Below are positions 1-6,478 of a stretch of DNA of 6,478 bases, one piece after another. Where the stretch lies: the NCBI GenBank assembly GCA_030642025.1, contig DAOWOO010000083.1, forward strand, positions 1-6,478, written 5' to 3'. Both the position numbers and the translations under genes were made by a program. The stretch comes from Candidatus Zixiibacteriota bacterium (lineage in GTDB: Bacteria > Zixibacteria > MSB-5A5 > GN15 > PGXB01). The notes beneath the pieces were generated by a model. That model was given only the letters and a program-made list of their open reading frames with translations. It searched no databases and was not told where the DNA came from. How positions within the stretch are numbered: position 1 is the first letter of the stretch; each line of letters opens with the position of its first letter.

Positions 1-1
1 C

Positions 2-790
2 GGCGGGGCATATATCTGCGGTGAGGAAACATCGCTTCTGAACTCGCTTGAGGGCAAACGCGGTATGTCGCGAATCCGTCCGCCATTCCCGGCGATTGAG
101 GGGCTATATGCCTGCCCGACGGTGGTTAACAATGTCGAGACTCTGGCATCGGTACCGCATATAATCAAGAACGGGGCCGAATGGTACGCCTCAATGGGAA
201 CCGAGAAATCAAAGGGAACCAAAATATTTTCTCTTTCCGGACATGTCAAGCGACCCGGCAACTATGAGCTTGAAATGGGCACGCCGCTGTCATACCTGGT
301 GAATGATCTCGGTGGGGGAGTGCTCGACGGGTACAATCTGAAGGCGATTATTCCGGGCGGCTCATCAACACCGTTCCTTCTGCCGGATCAGATTGACACT
401 CCTTTAGACTACGAGTCGATTGCCGAGGCCGGATCAATGCTCGGGTCCGGGGGGGTGATTGTCATACATGATAAAACCTGCATCGTCTGGGTGATCGAGC
501 GATTGATTCATTTTTATCGGCATGAGTCTTGCGGCAAGTGCACGCCATGCCGGGAGGGAACTGCGTGGTTGGAGCAGTTGATTTCGCGAATCGAGCGCGG
601 TGATGGCAAACCCGGCGATCTGGAGAAAATCGACAGTATTTGCAATAATATTATGGGCCGGACAATCTGCCCGCTGGGTGACGCCGCGGTAATGCCGATC
701 CAGTCGGCCTTGAAACTGTTCCGCGATGAGTGGCAATATCATATTGACAATAAAACCTGCCTGGTGAAATCGGAGTTTGAATTCGCATGA
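2..790 (+). CDS. nuoF: NADH-quinone oxidoreductase subunit F, 5'-truncated
   Basis: This is the C-terminal part (262 codons) of the complex I subunit that binds NADH and FMN and passes electrons to the 4Fe-4S cluster N3 in the peripheral arm. The reading frame is open from base 2, where it already encodes the 51-kDa family signature GGAYICGEETSLLNSLEG (bases 2-55), part of the FMN/NADH pocket; the ATG at 65 is therefore internal, not the start. An SLBB-type segment follows (around bases 330-420, IIPGGSSTPFL). The second family signature, ESCGKCTPCREGT, supplies three N3 ligands (Cys codons at 530, 539 and 548), and the fourth is in TICPLGDAA (codon at 668). Compared with a usual length of about 420-440 residues, some 170 N-terminal residues, including the glycine-rich FMN loop, lie outside the window. 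The stop overlaps the nuoG start by four bases. Identity is essentially certain; the true start cannot be seen. Confidence 0.97.
   Translation, partial: GGAYICGEETSLLNSLEGKRGMSRIRPPFPAIEGLYACPTVVNNVETLASVPHIIKNGAEWYASMGTEKSKGTKIFSLSGHVKRPGNYELEMGTPLSYLVNDLGGGVLDGYNLKAIIPGGSSTPFLLPDQIDTPLDYESIAEAGSMLGSGGVIVIHDKTCIVWVIERLIHFYRHESCGKCTPCREGTAWLEQLISRIERGDGKPGDLEKIDSICNNIMGRTICPLGDAAVMPIQSALKLFRDEWQYHIDNKTCLVKSEFEFA
787..790 (+). promoter_or_regulatory. ATGA start/stop overlap joining nuoF and nuoG
   Basis: The nuoG ATG (787-789) shares bases with the nuoF TGA (788-790), an arrangement typical of translational coupling. The best Shine-Dalgarno-like match upstream is a short GGAG at 772-775, eleven bases from the ATG. 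That is rather far, so reinitiation by ribosomes finishing nuoF is plausible. Coupling is inferred, not shown. Confidence 0.6.
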
Positions 791-3321
791 GTTCAAAAGA
801 CGACATGGTAACACTGACTATAGATGGCCGGAAGGTTACGGTTCCCCGGGGTACGACCGTCCTGGAGGCGGCAAAGTCAATTGGGATTGAGATACCGACC
901 TTATGCTGGCATCCCAAGCTGAAGCCGTTCGGTGCCTGCCGTCTATGTTATGTCGAAATAGAAAAAATGCCCAAGCTGGCCGTTTCCTGCGCCACCGAGG
1001 CCATGCCTGATATGGTAGTGCATACCGATACCGAACTGGTCAGACAGGGCCGTCGGGCCATTCTGGAATTTCAGCTTTTAAATCATCCGCTCGACTGCCC
1101 GACCTGCGACAAGGGGGGAGAGTGCGATTTGCAGGATATGACTTTCGCCCACGGTATTGACGATTCCCGTTTTGATTTCAAAAAATACCGGCATATTCGG
1201 GATAAAGAATCGACTTTTGACGATTTACGCCTCGGTCCTGAAATCATCCGCAACCAGAACCGATGTATTTTATGCTACAGATGCGTACGTTCCAGCAAAG
1301 AGATTTTCGGCGAGTACGATATCGGTATTCAACAGCGAGGGAATATTACTGAAATCGCCGCCTCTCCCGGCGAGCAGATTGATTCGATATATTCGGGCAA
1401 TCTGGCTGAGATATGTCCGGTCGGAGCCTTGACCAATACGGACTGGCGTTACAAAATCCGTGTTTGGAATACTCAGAAGGTCAATTCCGTTTGTCAGTAC
1501 TGCGCCGACGGATGTAACCTGACCATCTGGAAAAACCGCGATAAACTCTATCGTGTCACGTCCCGGCGCAATGATGCTATTGACGAGGGCTGGATATGTG
1601 ATATTGGCCGTTACGGTTACCAGGTTACCGGCACGGAAGACCGACTGGCCACTCCGTTAATCAAGAAAGGTGACCGGCAGGAGCCGGCCTCGTGGGAAGA
1701 GGCGATCGGACTTATTGCGCGTCGATTCAAGGAGATTAAGGACAAGAAGGGCGGTGTCTGTATCGGCGGGTTGGTTTATCCCGGCCTTGATTGCGGGACC
1801 ATACTTGCCTTTTCAAAGCTGTTCCGAACGGTTTTGAATTCCAATAGTGTTGATTTCCGGACTGACTACAAAATGCTTCCGGAAGAACCGGGCGATTTGT
1901 ATACGAGGTTGACATCAAGGCCTTTCAGCATTGCCGGGATTGAGGAATCTGATACAATTCTGGTTATTGCATCGAATCTTGTAAGTGAACATCCAATTGT
2001 AAATTTGCGGGTACGCAAAGCTGTCACTCAGAAAAATGCCGGACTGTATACGCTGAATCCGTTTGCGACAAAATCCGGAGATATTTCCACTGACGAGATG
2101 GTTTACCGGGCCGGGTCCCTGGAGGCATTGATTAACGGAATCTGTATAAGTATTGTGGATCAGGGTATGACGGTCGAGGGACTTGATACATCGGATTTGA
2201 AATCTTTACTGGAGCCGAACAGTGTGGCCGAAGCCTCCCGGCTTTCGGGTGTCGAGATCGAGCGTATCAACAACCTGGCCAGAGCTGTATGTAAATCAAA
2301 AAATGTTTCGATTTTGGTCGGCGAGTTATTGACCGATTCAATCGTACGCGAACGCCTGGCGGCCGCTATCAGCAATCTGGCGATTCTGGCCGGTGTGTAC
2401 GATTCGGGACAGATAGGTTTTCTTTCTCGGTACTCCAACAGCAAAGGGGCTGAGAAACTGGGCGCAATGCCGTACCTTTCCGAAGATAAAATTGCCGTTT
2501 TGAAAAAGATGTGGGGCAAATATCCCGAACATAGTGGCACGTCCGCTGATAAGACAATATTGGCGGCCAAAAAAGAGGAGATTGACTCCATCCTTATTTT
2601 CGGTTCCGACCCGATTTTAACCTATCCCGATGGTGAATTCGTCAGGGAAGGATTGGAGAAACTCGATTTTCTGGTCGTCGCCGACCTGTTTGAAACCAGG
2701 ACAACACAAATAGCCGATGTGGTTCTGCCGCTTTCAAGTATGGGCGAGATATCCGGCCTGCTTGTTAATCTGGAAGGTAAGACGCAGAAATTTGATCGCG
2801 CTATTAAACCGATGGGGCAATCACTTCCCGGTCATGAAATATTGAGCCGGATAGCCGCCGAGTTAAAAACCCCGCTGTATGAATCTATAGATGATCTGCA
2901 TGGAGAAGTGGATAAACTTCTTGAGATAAAGCAACCTGAAATGCCGATGCCCGGTTTAATGGAAGTAAAATATATCGAGGATAAACCGGGCGATGAATAC
3001 AATATCCCGCTTTTTATTGTCGATGAACTGCATCATTTCGGGCATTTGACGGAACACACAAATTCACTGCCCGCTTTCCGCGGTGAGGCGGCGCTGGAAA
3101 TATCTCCCGCTTTGGCCGAGAAACTCCATGCTGAAGAAGGAACCCTGATCAGGGTGGAGTCTGAAGTTGGCAAGGTAATCCTGCCGGTGCACATATCGGA
3201 ATATATTGATAACGAAATAGCGATGGTGTATAGCAACTTTTCCGCCACGCCGGTTAATGGTCTGCAAATGAGAAAACACCGCGTGGATTATGTGAAACTG
3301 ACCGGAGTTGAAGAGAAATAA
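787..3321 (+). CDS. nuoG: NADH-quinone oxidoreductase subunit G
   Basis: This is the large iron-sulfur subunit (844 residues) of the complex I peripheral arm, carrying electrons from NuoF towards NuoI. The N-terminal 2Fe-2S ferredoxin domain (about residues 7-85) has N1b ligands C40, C51, C54 and C68. Next, H100, C104, C107 and C113 form the His/Cys site of N5. C160, C163, C166 and C210 (RCILCYRC and ICPVGAL) form N4. C236, C239, C243 and C271 form the N7 site found in some bacteria. Residues from about 285 to 720 resemble the molybdopterin oxidoreductase fold, including DVVLPLSSMGEISG (644-657) and VNLEGKTQKF (660-669). Residues from about 762 to the end resemble a molybdopterin-dinucleotide-binding domain; in complex I these regions are structural and hold no molybdenum. 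Length lies between the Thermus (about 780) and E. coli (about 908) proteins. An alternative start at Met7 (base 805) would give a more family-like N-terminus (MVTLTIDG), but I see no good ribosome site before it, so 787 is preferred. NuoH begins two bases after the stop. Confidence 0.97.
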   Translation: MSSKDDMVTLTIDGRKVTVPRGTTVLEAAKSIGIEIPTLCWHPKLKPFGACRLCYVEIEKMPKLAVSCATEAMPDMVVHTDTELVRQGRRAILEFQLLNHPLDCPTCDKGGECDLQDMTFAHGIDDSRFDFKKYRHIRDKESTFDDLRLGPEIIRNQNRCILCYRCVRSSKEIFGEYDIGIQQRGNITEIAASPGEQIDSIYSGNLAEICPVGALTNTDWRYKIRVWNTQKVNSVCQYCADGCNLTIWKNRDKLYRVTSRRNDAIDEGWICDIGRYGYQVTGTEDRLATPLIKKGDRQEPASWEEAIGLIARRFKEIKDKKGGVCIGGLVYPGLDCGTILAFSKLFRTVLNSNSVDFRTDYKMLPEEPGDLYTRLTSRPFSIAGIEESDTILVIASNLVSEHPIVNLRVRKAVTQKNAGLYTLNPFATKSGDISTDEMVYRAGSLEALINGICISIVDQGMTVEGLDTSDLKSLLEPNSVAEASRLSGVEIERINNLARAVCKSKNVSILVGELLTDSIVRERLAAAISNLAILAGVYDSGQIGFLSRYSNSKGAEKLGAMPYLSEDKIAVLKKMWGKYPEHSGTSADKTILAAKKEEIDSILIFGSDPILTYPDGEFVREGLEKLDFLVVADLFETRTTQIADVVLPLSSMGEISGLLVNLEGKTQKFDRAIKPMGQSLPGHEILSRIAAELKTPLYESIDDLHGEVDKLLEIKQPEMPMPGLMEVKYIEDKPGDEYNIPLFIVDELHHFGHLTEHTNSLPAFRGEAALEISPALAEKLHAEEGTLIRVESEVGKVILPVHISEYIDNEIAMVYSNFSATPVNGLQMRKHRVDYVKLTGVEEK

Positions 3322-3323
3322 AG

Positions 3324-4307
3324 ATGCTGGAATACGCAATCATAGCGGCCATTAAAGTAACCACAATAATTGTTGTGGTGTTGACGGGATGCGCCTATGC
3401 AACCTGGCTGGAGCGCAAGCTTCTGGGGCATTTACAGCATCGTATCGGCCCGGCCTACGCCGGTCCTTACGGATTATTACAGCCGATAGCCGACGCCGTG
3501 AAGCTAATTTTCAAGGAGGATATTGTTCCTGACAGGGTGGAGAAAGTAACTCATTCACTCGCTCCCATTATCTCGTTTATTCCGGCCTTCCTGTCATTTG
3601 CAGTCATTCCAGTCGGAGATACGGTCAGTATTTTCGGCCGTCAGATTGACCCGGTTATAAGCGATCTCAATATCGGTGTACTCTTTATTTTTGCGGTAAC
3701 CTCACTGGGGGTCTACGGTATTGTCCTGGCGGGATGGTCGTCCGGCTGCAAATACTCACTTTTGGGCGGCGTCCGTTCATCAGCCCAGATGATTTCATAC
3801 GAGATAGCATACGGCCTGTCTATAATAGGTGTAATCCTGCTGGCGGGAACCCTTTCAATGCAGGACCTGGTTACCCAGCAGAGTTCGATATTCGACTGGT
3901 TTATTTTCCGACAGCCGCTTGGCTTTATAATCTTTGTAATTTGTGGCGTGGCCGAGACCAACCGCGCTCCGTTTGATCTTCCCGAGGCCGAATCGGAACT
4001 GGTGGCCGGCTACCTGACCGAGTATTCATCGATGAAATACTCGATGTTCTTTGTGGCCGAGTATGCCAATATGATAACCGTTTCATGTGTTGTTACGACG
4101 TTTTTCCTCGGCGGATGGCAGGGGCCGCTATTGCCGCCGATTCTCTGGTTTGCAATTAAGGTGTTTTTGTTCATGGCTTTTTATATATGGATTCGCGGCA
4201 CCTTGCCGCGGTTTCGCTATGATCAATTAATGAATTTTGGCTGGAAGATACTCTTCCCGCTGGCGCTTTTGAACACCATGTTAACGGCGTGGATTAAACT
4301 TTGGTAG
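3324..4307 (+). CDS. nuoH: NADH-quinone oxidoreductase subunit H
   Basis: This is the integral membrane subunit (327 residues, close to the 325 of E. coli) that joins the peripheral arm to the membrane arm and helps form the quinone cavity and its acidic channel. Family motifs are clear: WLERKLLGHLQHRIGP (28-43) followed by GLLQPIADAVKLIFKE (50-65), GWSSGCKYSLLGGVRSSAQM (137-156) with YEI at 159-161, and AETNRAPFDLPEAESELVAG (210-229) leading into TEYSSMKY. The conserved acidic residues E160, E211, D218, E221, E223, E225 and E233 are all present. About eight hydrophobic segments can be read, the first at about residues 5-26 and the last at about 300-325. Two positions in conserved loops differ from the sequence I would expect: G141-C142 and L231. 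The start is the first ATG after the nuoG stop, two bases away. A purine-rich stretch inside the end of nuoG (around 3310-3317) is a weak ribosome site. No frame disruption is seen. Confidence 0.97.
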   Translation: MLEYAIIAAIKVTTIIVVVLTGCAYATWLERKLLGHLQHRIGPAYAGPYGLLQPIADAVKLIFKEDIVPDRVEKVTHSLAPIISFIPAFLSFAVIPVGDTVSIFGRQIDPVISDLNIGVLFIFAVTSLGVYGIVLAGWSSGCKYSLLGGVRSSAQMISYEIAYGLSIIGVILLAGTLSMQDLVTQQSSIFDWFIFRQPLGFIIFVICGVAETNRAPFDLPEAESELVAGYLTEYSSMKYSMFFVAEYANMITVSCVVTTFFLGGWQGPLLPPILWFAIKVFLFMAFYIWIRGTLPRFRYDQLMNFGWKILFPLALLNTMLTAWIKLW

Positions 4308-4308
4308 G
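4303..4308 (+). promoter_or_regulatory. Shine-Dalgarno site for nuoI, overlapping the nuoH stop
   Basis: The purine-rich GGTAGG lies seven bases before the nuoI ATG at 4316 and contains the nuoH TAG stop. The following TTGATC extends a partial match to the 16S rRNA tail complement. It supports the ATG at 4316 as the start and places ribosome binding for nuoI where ribosomes end nuoH. Confidence 0.5.
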
Positions 4309-4315
4309 TTGATCG

Positions 4316-4786
4316 ATGGGTGTTTTTCGCGAAGTATTTCTGGCGATTCCGATGGGGTTTTATACAACCCTGAAGCACTTGTTTAAAAAACCGGTGACCC
4401 GGAAATATCCATACGAAAAGCGGGAAATGGCTCCCCGGTACCGCGGCCGTCATTACCTGGAACGCTACGAAGACGGCTCCGAGCGGTGTGTTTGCTGTGG
4501 TCTGTGCGCCGCCGCATGTCCCGCCGATGCCATTTACATGGAAGGCGCCGAAAATGCAAAGGGTGAACGTTACGCCAAAGTGTATGAAATCAATCTGCTT
4601 CGATGCATTTTCTGTGGTTTTTGCGAGGAAGCCTGTCCGGAGGAGGCGATCTTTCTGGGGCATGATTACGAGTTTTCTGCTGACAACCGTGATGTTTTCA
4701 TTTATACTAAGGAGCAAATGCTGGCAAATCGCCCCAAAGATAAACCGTTTAAAAAGATAATCCGACGGGTAAAGAGAATATTTTAA
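4316..4786 (+). CDS. nuoI: NADH-quinone oxidoreductase subunit I
   Basis: This is the 8Fe ferredoxin-like subunit (156 residues) that relays electrons from NuoG through clusters N6a and N6b to N2 in NuoB. The N-terminal part (about 1-45) is amphipathic and basic, as expected for the segment lying against the membrane arm near NuoH, and includes PRYRGRHYL (40-48). The first ferredoxin motif is RCVCCGLCAAACP, with C58, C61, C64 and C68; the second is RCIFCGFCEEACP, with C97, C100, C103 and C107. By family rule C58/C61/C64/C107 bind N6a and C97/C100/C103/C68 bind N6b. An additional cysteine, C60, lies next to ligand C61 at a position that is more often Gly or Ala. RYAKVYEINLLRCIFCG (85-101) is a typical NuoI inter-motif sequence. 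The C-terminus is strongly basic (KPFKKIIRRVKRIF). NuoH ends eight bases before the start, and nuoJ starts one base after the stop. Confidence 0.97.
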   Translation: MGVFREVFLAIPMGFYTTLKHLFKKPVTRKYPYEKREMAPRYRGRHYLERYEDGSERCVCCGLCAAACPADAIYMEGAENAKGERYAKVYEINLLRCIFCGFCEEACPEEAIFLGHDYEFSADNRDVFIYTKEQMLANRPKDKPFKKIIRRVKRIF

Positions 4787-4787
4787 T

Positions 4788-5321
4788 ATGCTGGACCTGA
4801 TAGTATTCTATACGGCGGCCATCGTGGCCATAGGCAGTGCGGTCATGATGATCATACAGCGGAACCCGGTGGCTTCGGTGCTGTACCTGATTGTCTCACT
4901 GGTGGCGCAGGCGGTGCTGTATATCCAACTGAGCGCCCTGTTTGTCGGCGCCCTTCTTATTATCGTCTATGCCGGGGCTATCCTGGTGCTGTTTCTTTTT
5001 GTTATCATGATTTTGAACCTGCGCGGTGAACGATTCGACACCGAAACAAATAAACTTGGCACAGGAACCAAGTACACCCTGGCGGTGGTTTTCTTTCTGG
5101 AACTGGTGATGGTCTTCCGCGAGTTTGCAGTTTCTCGGAACGGGGCCTCGATGGCCACACGTGCAATTGAGAATTTCGGCGATGTCAAGCCGGTGGCGGA
5201 ACTCTTGTATACCAAGTACCTATTCCAGTTTGAGTTAACATCGATTCTTCTGCTGGTGGCCGTGGTCGGGGCGGTGGTTATGGCCAAAAAAGACAGCGAC
5301 GACAGGGAGGGGAATTCCTGA
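4788..5321 (+). CDS. nuoJ: NADH-quinone oxidoreductase subunit J
   Basis: This is a hydrophobic membrane-arm subunit (177 residues, near the family norm of about 165-185) located between NuoH and the antiporter-like subunits. Five transmembrane segments can be read at roughly residues 3-23, 29-48, 51-77, 92-110 and 145-167. Diagnostic motifs are QRNPVASVLYLIVS (24-37), IIVYAGAILVLFLFVIMILN (58-77) and ELTSILLLVAVVGAVVMAKK near the C-terminus. The third helix, with Y61 and G63, corresponds to the helix that carries a pi-bulge in known complex I structures. L57 stands where E. coli has Glu and many relatives Gln. The ATG at 4788 follows the nuoI stop by one base; its Shine-Dalgarno site is weak (AAGAG near 4772-4776), so coupling to nuoI translation is likely. 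The stop overlaps the nuoK ATG by one base. Confidence 0.96.
   Translation: MLDLIVFYTAAIVAIGSAVMMIIQRNPVASVLYLIVSLVAQAVLYIQLSALFVGALLIIVYAGAILVLFLFVIMILNLRGERFDTETNKLGTGTKYTLAVVFFLELVMVFREFAVSRNGASMATRAIENFGDVKPVAELLYTKYLFQFELTSILLLVAVVGAVVMAKKDSDDREGNS
5305..5312 (+). promoter_or_regulatory. Strong Shine-Dalgarno site for nuoK
   Basis: GGGAGGGG lies eight bases before the nuoK ATG at 5321, inside the last codons of nuoJ. It is the clearest ribosome-binding site in the window and fixes the nuoK start, which itself overlaps the nuoJ stop in TGATG (5319-5323). Strong independent initiation fits the need for stoichiometric NuoK, but that is inference. Confidence 0.75.
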
Positions 5322-5623
5322 TGGTACCGATTACACACTTTCTTGTGCTCAGCGCCCTGTTGTTTGCTATCGGTGTGGCCGGGGTGATGCTCTCGCGCAA
5401 TCTGATTGTTATGTTTATGTCGATAGAGCTGATGCTTAATGCCGGCAACCTGGCTATTGTGGCGTTTTCGCGGCAGCTTAATATGATGGACGGACATGTT
5501 TTTGTATTTGTAATCATGGTGGTAGCGGCGGCCGAAGCGGCGGTCGGGCTGGCCATAATAATAATGATATTCAGAAACCGGGGATCGATCAATGCCGATC
5601 GATTTGACCTGTTGAAGCGTTAG
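5321..5623 (+). CDS. nuoK: NADH-quinone oxidoreductase subunit K
   Basis: This is the small membrane-arm subunit (100 residues, the same as E. coli NuoK), an MnhC/MrpC-like protein that contributes two buried glutamates to the central hydrophilic axis of proton transfer. Three transmembrane helices are seen at about residues 7-25, 28-49 and 60-82. Both key acids are in place and in the E. coli numbering: E36 in SIELMLNAGNLAIV and E72 in VVAAAEAAVGLAI. The sequence SRNLIVMFMS before E36 is also typical. The start is set by the strong Shine-Dalgarno site at 5305-5312 and by the TGATG overlap with nuoJ. The tail after residue 83 is basic (FRNRGSINADRFDLLKR). No anomalies are seen, and nuoL begins twelve bases after the stop. 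Confidence 0.97.
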   Translation: MVPITHFLVLSALLFAIGVAGVMLSRNLIVMFMSIELMLNAGNLAIVAFSRQLNMMDGHVFVFVIMVVAAAEAAVGLAIIIMIFRNRGSINADRFDLLKR

Positions 5624-5626
5624 GTG
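5622..5626 (+). promoter_or_regulatory. Shine-Dalgarno site for nuoL
   Basis: AGGTG lies nine bases before the ATG at 5636 and overlaps the nuoK TAG stop. A second AGG at 5631-5633 is too close to the ATG to be the main site. An in-frame TAG at 5630-5632 excludes any start further upstream, so 5636 is the first possible start of nuoL. Confidence 0.6.
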
Positions 5627-5635
5627 CCATAGGTA

Positions 5636-6478
5636 ATGGAGCACTCACTTTATCTTATATTACTTTTCCCGCTGGTCGGGTTTCTGCTCAACGGTCTTCT
5701 GCTTGGCCGACTCAACAGGTCGCTGATATCGCTGATTGCCTGCGGTTCGGTATGTCTGTCGTTTGTCTGGGGTGTCAAGTTATTACTGGACCTTCTGGCT
5801 CTTCCGGAAACGGCGCGGGTCATGGAGGAAGTACTGTTCGTATGGATTCCCTCAGGCCAGTTCCATGTTGATTTCGGACTGCTTTTTGATCCTCTTTCGG
5901 CGGTGATGGTCCTGGTTGTTTCCGGTGTCAGTTTTTTGATTCACATTTATTCCATCGGCTATATGCATGATGATCCCGGCTATGGCCGCTATTTTACATA
6001 CCTGAATCTTTTTGTTTTCTCGATGCTCACCCTGGTTCTGGCCGACAACTACCTGTTTATGTTCGTCGGTTGGGAGGGCGTGGGGCTGTGCAGCTATCTG
6101 TTGATCGGATTTTGGTTTGAGAAAAAATCAGCCTCCGACGCCGGTAAGAAGGCGTTTATCGTCAACCGGATCGGTGATTTCGGATTTCTCCTCGGCCTGT
6201 TTATAATATTCTGGAATGTCGGCTCATTGAATTATGCAACCGTTTTCGACAAAGCTCCCGTGGCGTTTATTGCCGGGGGCGGACTCATTACCGCAGCCAC
6301 CTTGTTGCTCTTTTTTGGGGCGACCGGTAAATCGGCCCAGATTCCGCTGTTTATATGGCTTCCCGATGCTATGGAAGGCCCCACCCCGGTATCGGCCTTG
6401 ATTCATGCCGCTACAATGGTTACCGCCGGGGTTTATATGATTGCCCGTTCCAATGTACTTTATATGATGGCGCCGACC
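5636..6478 (+). CDS. nuoL: NADH-quinone oxidoreductase subunit L, 3'-truncated
   Basis: This is the N-terminal part (281 codons, open to the window end) of the distal antiporter-like subunit of the membrane arm, related to Mrp antiporter subunit A and involved in proton translocation. The protein starts MEHSLYLILLFPLVGFLLNG and continues with the family sequence FGLLFDPLSAVM (80-91). GWEGVGLCSYLLIGFW (145-160) carries E147, equivalent to the TM5 glutamate E144 of E. coli. NRIGDFGF (177-184) contains D181. GKSAQIPLFIWLPDAMEGPT (231-250) carries K232, equivalent to the TM7 lysine K229, and VSALIHAATMVTAGVYMIAR (252-271) carries H257. About eight hydrophobic helices are visible, all without frame disruption. 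Usual length is about 600-700 residues, so more than half, including the later helices and the long lateral helix, lies beyond the window. The start is supported by the ribosome site at 5622-5626 and by an in-frame stop just upstream. Confidence 0.96.
   Translation, partial: MEHSLYLILLFPLVGFLLNGLLLGRLNRSLISLIACGSVCLSFVWGVKLLLDLLALPETARVMEEVLFVWIPSGQFHVDFGLLFDPLSAVMVLVVSGVSFLIHIYSIGYMHDDPGYGRYFTYLNLFVFSMLTLVLADNYLFMFVGWEGVGLCSYLLIGFWFEKKSASDAGKKAFIVNRIGDFGFLLGLFIIFWNVGSLNYATVFDKAPVAFIAGGGLITAATLLLFFGATGKSAQIPLFIWLPDAMEGPTPVSALIHAATMVTAGVYMIARSNVLYMMAPT

Noticed and set aside
65..67. ATG at 65 as the start of nuoF
   Set aside because: The frame is open upstream to base 2 and encodes the conserved FMN/NADH-pocket signature, so this Met is internal to a truncated gene.
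2160..2591. A minus-strand open frame of 143 codons inside nuoG
   Set aside because: The plus-strand frame is a clear NuoG body with conserved motifs on both sides, and the minus frame shows no domain or ribosome site.
1720..2700. Possible active molybdopterin oxidoreductase fused in NuoG
   Set aside because: The fold resemblance is normal for NuoG and belongs to its inactive structural domain. I see no sign of a molybdenum-ligating Cys, Ser or selenocysteine motif.
4223..4717. A minus-strand open frame of 164 codons opposite the nuoH end and nuoI
   Set aside because: It lies antisense to certain genes, has no ribosome site that I can see, and has no recognisable motif. It is best explained as a chance open frame.
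5311..5318. Palindrome GGAATTCC just before the nuoK start as a hairpin or operator
   Set aside because: Eight bases with no loop cannot form a meaningful hairpin, and a single short palindrome is expected by chance.
4967..5644. A long minus-strand open frame of 225 codons opposite nuoJ and nuoK
   Set aside because: Its translation is low-complexity and basic with many His, Tyr, Arg and Ser, typical of the antisense of membrane-protein genes. It resembles no family I know and lies fully over two certain genes.

Overview
The whole window is a continuous, plus-strand stretch of a bacterial respiratory complex I (NADH:quinone oxidoreductase, type I NDH) operon. It holds nuoF (5' end missing), nuoG, nuoH, nuoI, nuoJ, nuoK and nuoL (3' end missing), in the canonical bacterial order F-G-H-I-J-K-L. 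Each assignment rests on family-specific motifs read from the translation, not on a database search.

Layout: positions 2-790 are the C-terminal 262 codons of NuoF, the FMN/NADH subunit with cluster N3. Positions 787-3321 are NuoG, with clusters N1b, N5, N4 and N7 and an inactive molybdopterin-oxidoreductase-like body. Positions 3324-4307 are NuoH, the membrane subunit at the quinone-site junction. Positions 4316-4786 are NuoI, with clusters N6a and N6b. Positions 4788-5321 are NuoJ, 5321-5623 are NuoK, and 5636 to the window end is the N-terminal 281 codons of NuoL, an antiporter-like proton-pumping subunit. Neighbouring genes overlap by 1-4 bases or are separated by at most 12, so there is no room for internal promoters or terminators between genes and no gene-free stretch. 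The seven genes look co-transcribed and partly translationally coupled.

How they work together: NADH is oxidised at the FMN in NuoF. Electrons pass through N3, then N1b/N4/N5 in NuoG, then N6a/N6b in NuoI, towards N2 (NuoB, not in this window) and quinone in a cavity shared with NuoH. The membrane subunits NuoH, J, K and L (and presumably M and N downstream) couple this to proton translocation. The ligands for every cluster expected in the visible parts are present, as are the key charged residues of the proton path, so the complex looks functional.

Organism: this is clearly bacterial (operon structure, NuoG with an intact N7 site, ATG starts with Shine-Dalgarno sites). Base composition looks roughly balanced and codon use is mixed. 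I cannot place the phylum from this window; an uncultivated environmental lineage is possible but is only a guess. I see no mobile element, RNA gene, CRISPR array or undescribed system. The findings below are small sequence peculiarities in an otherwise ordinary locus.
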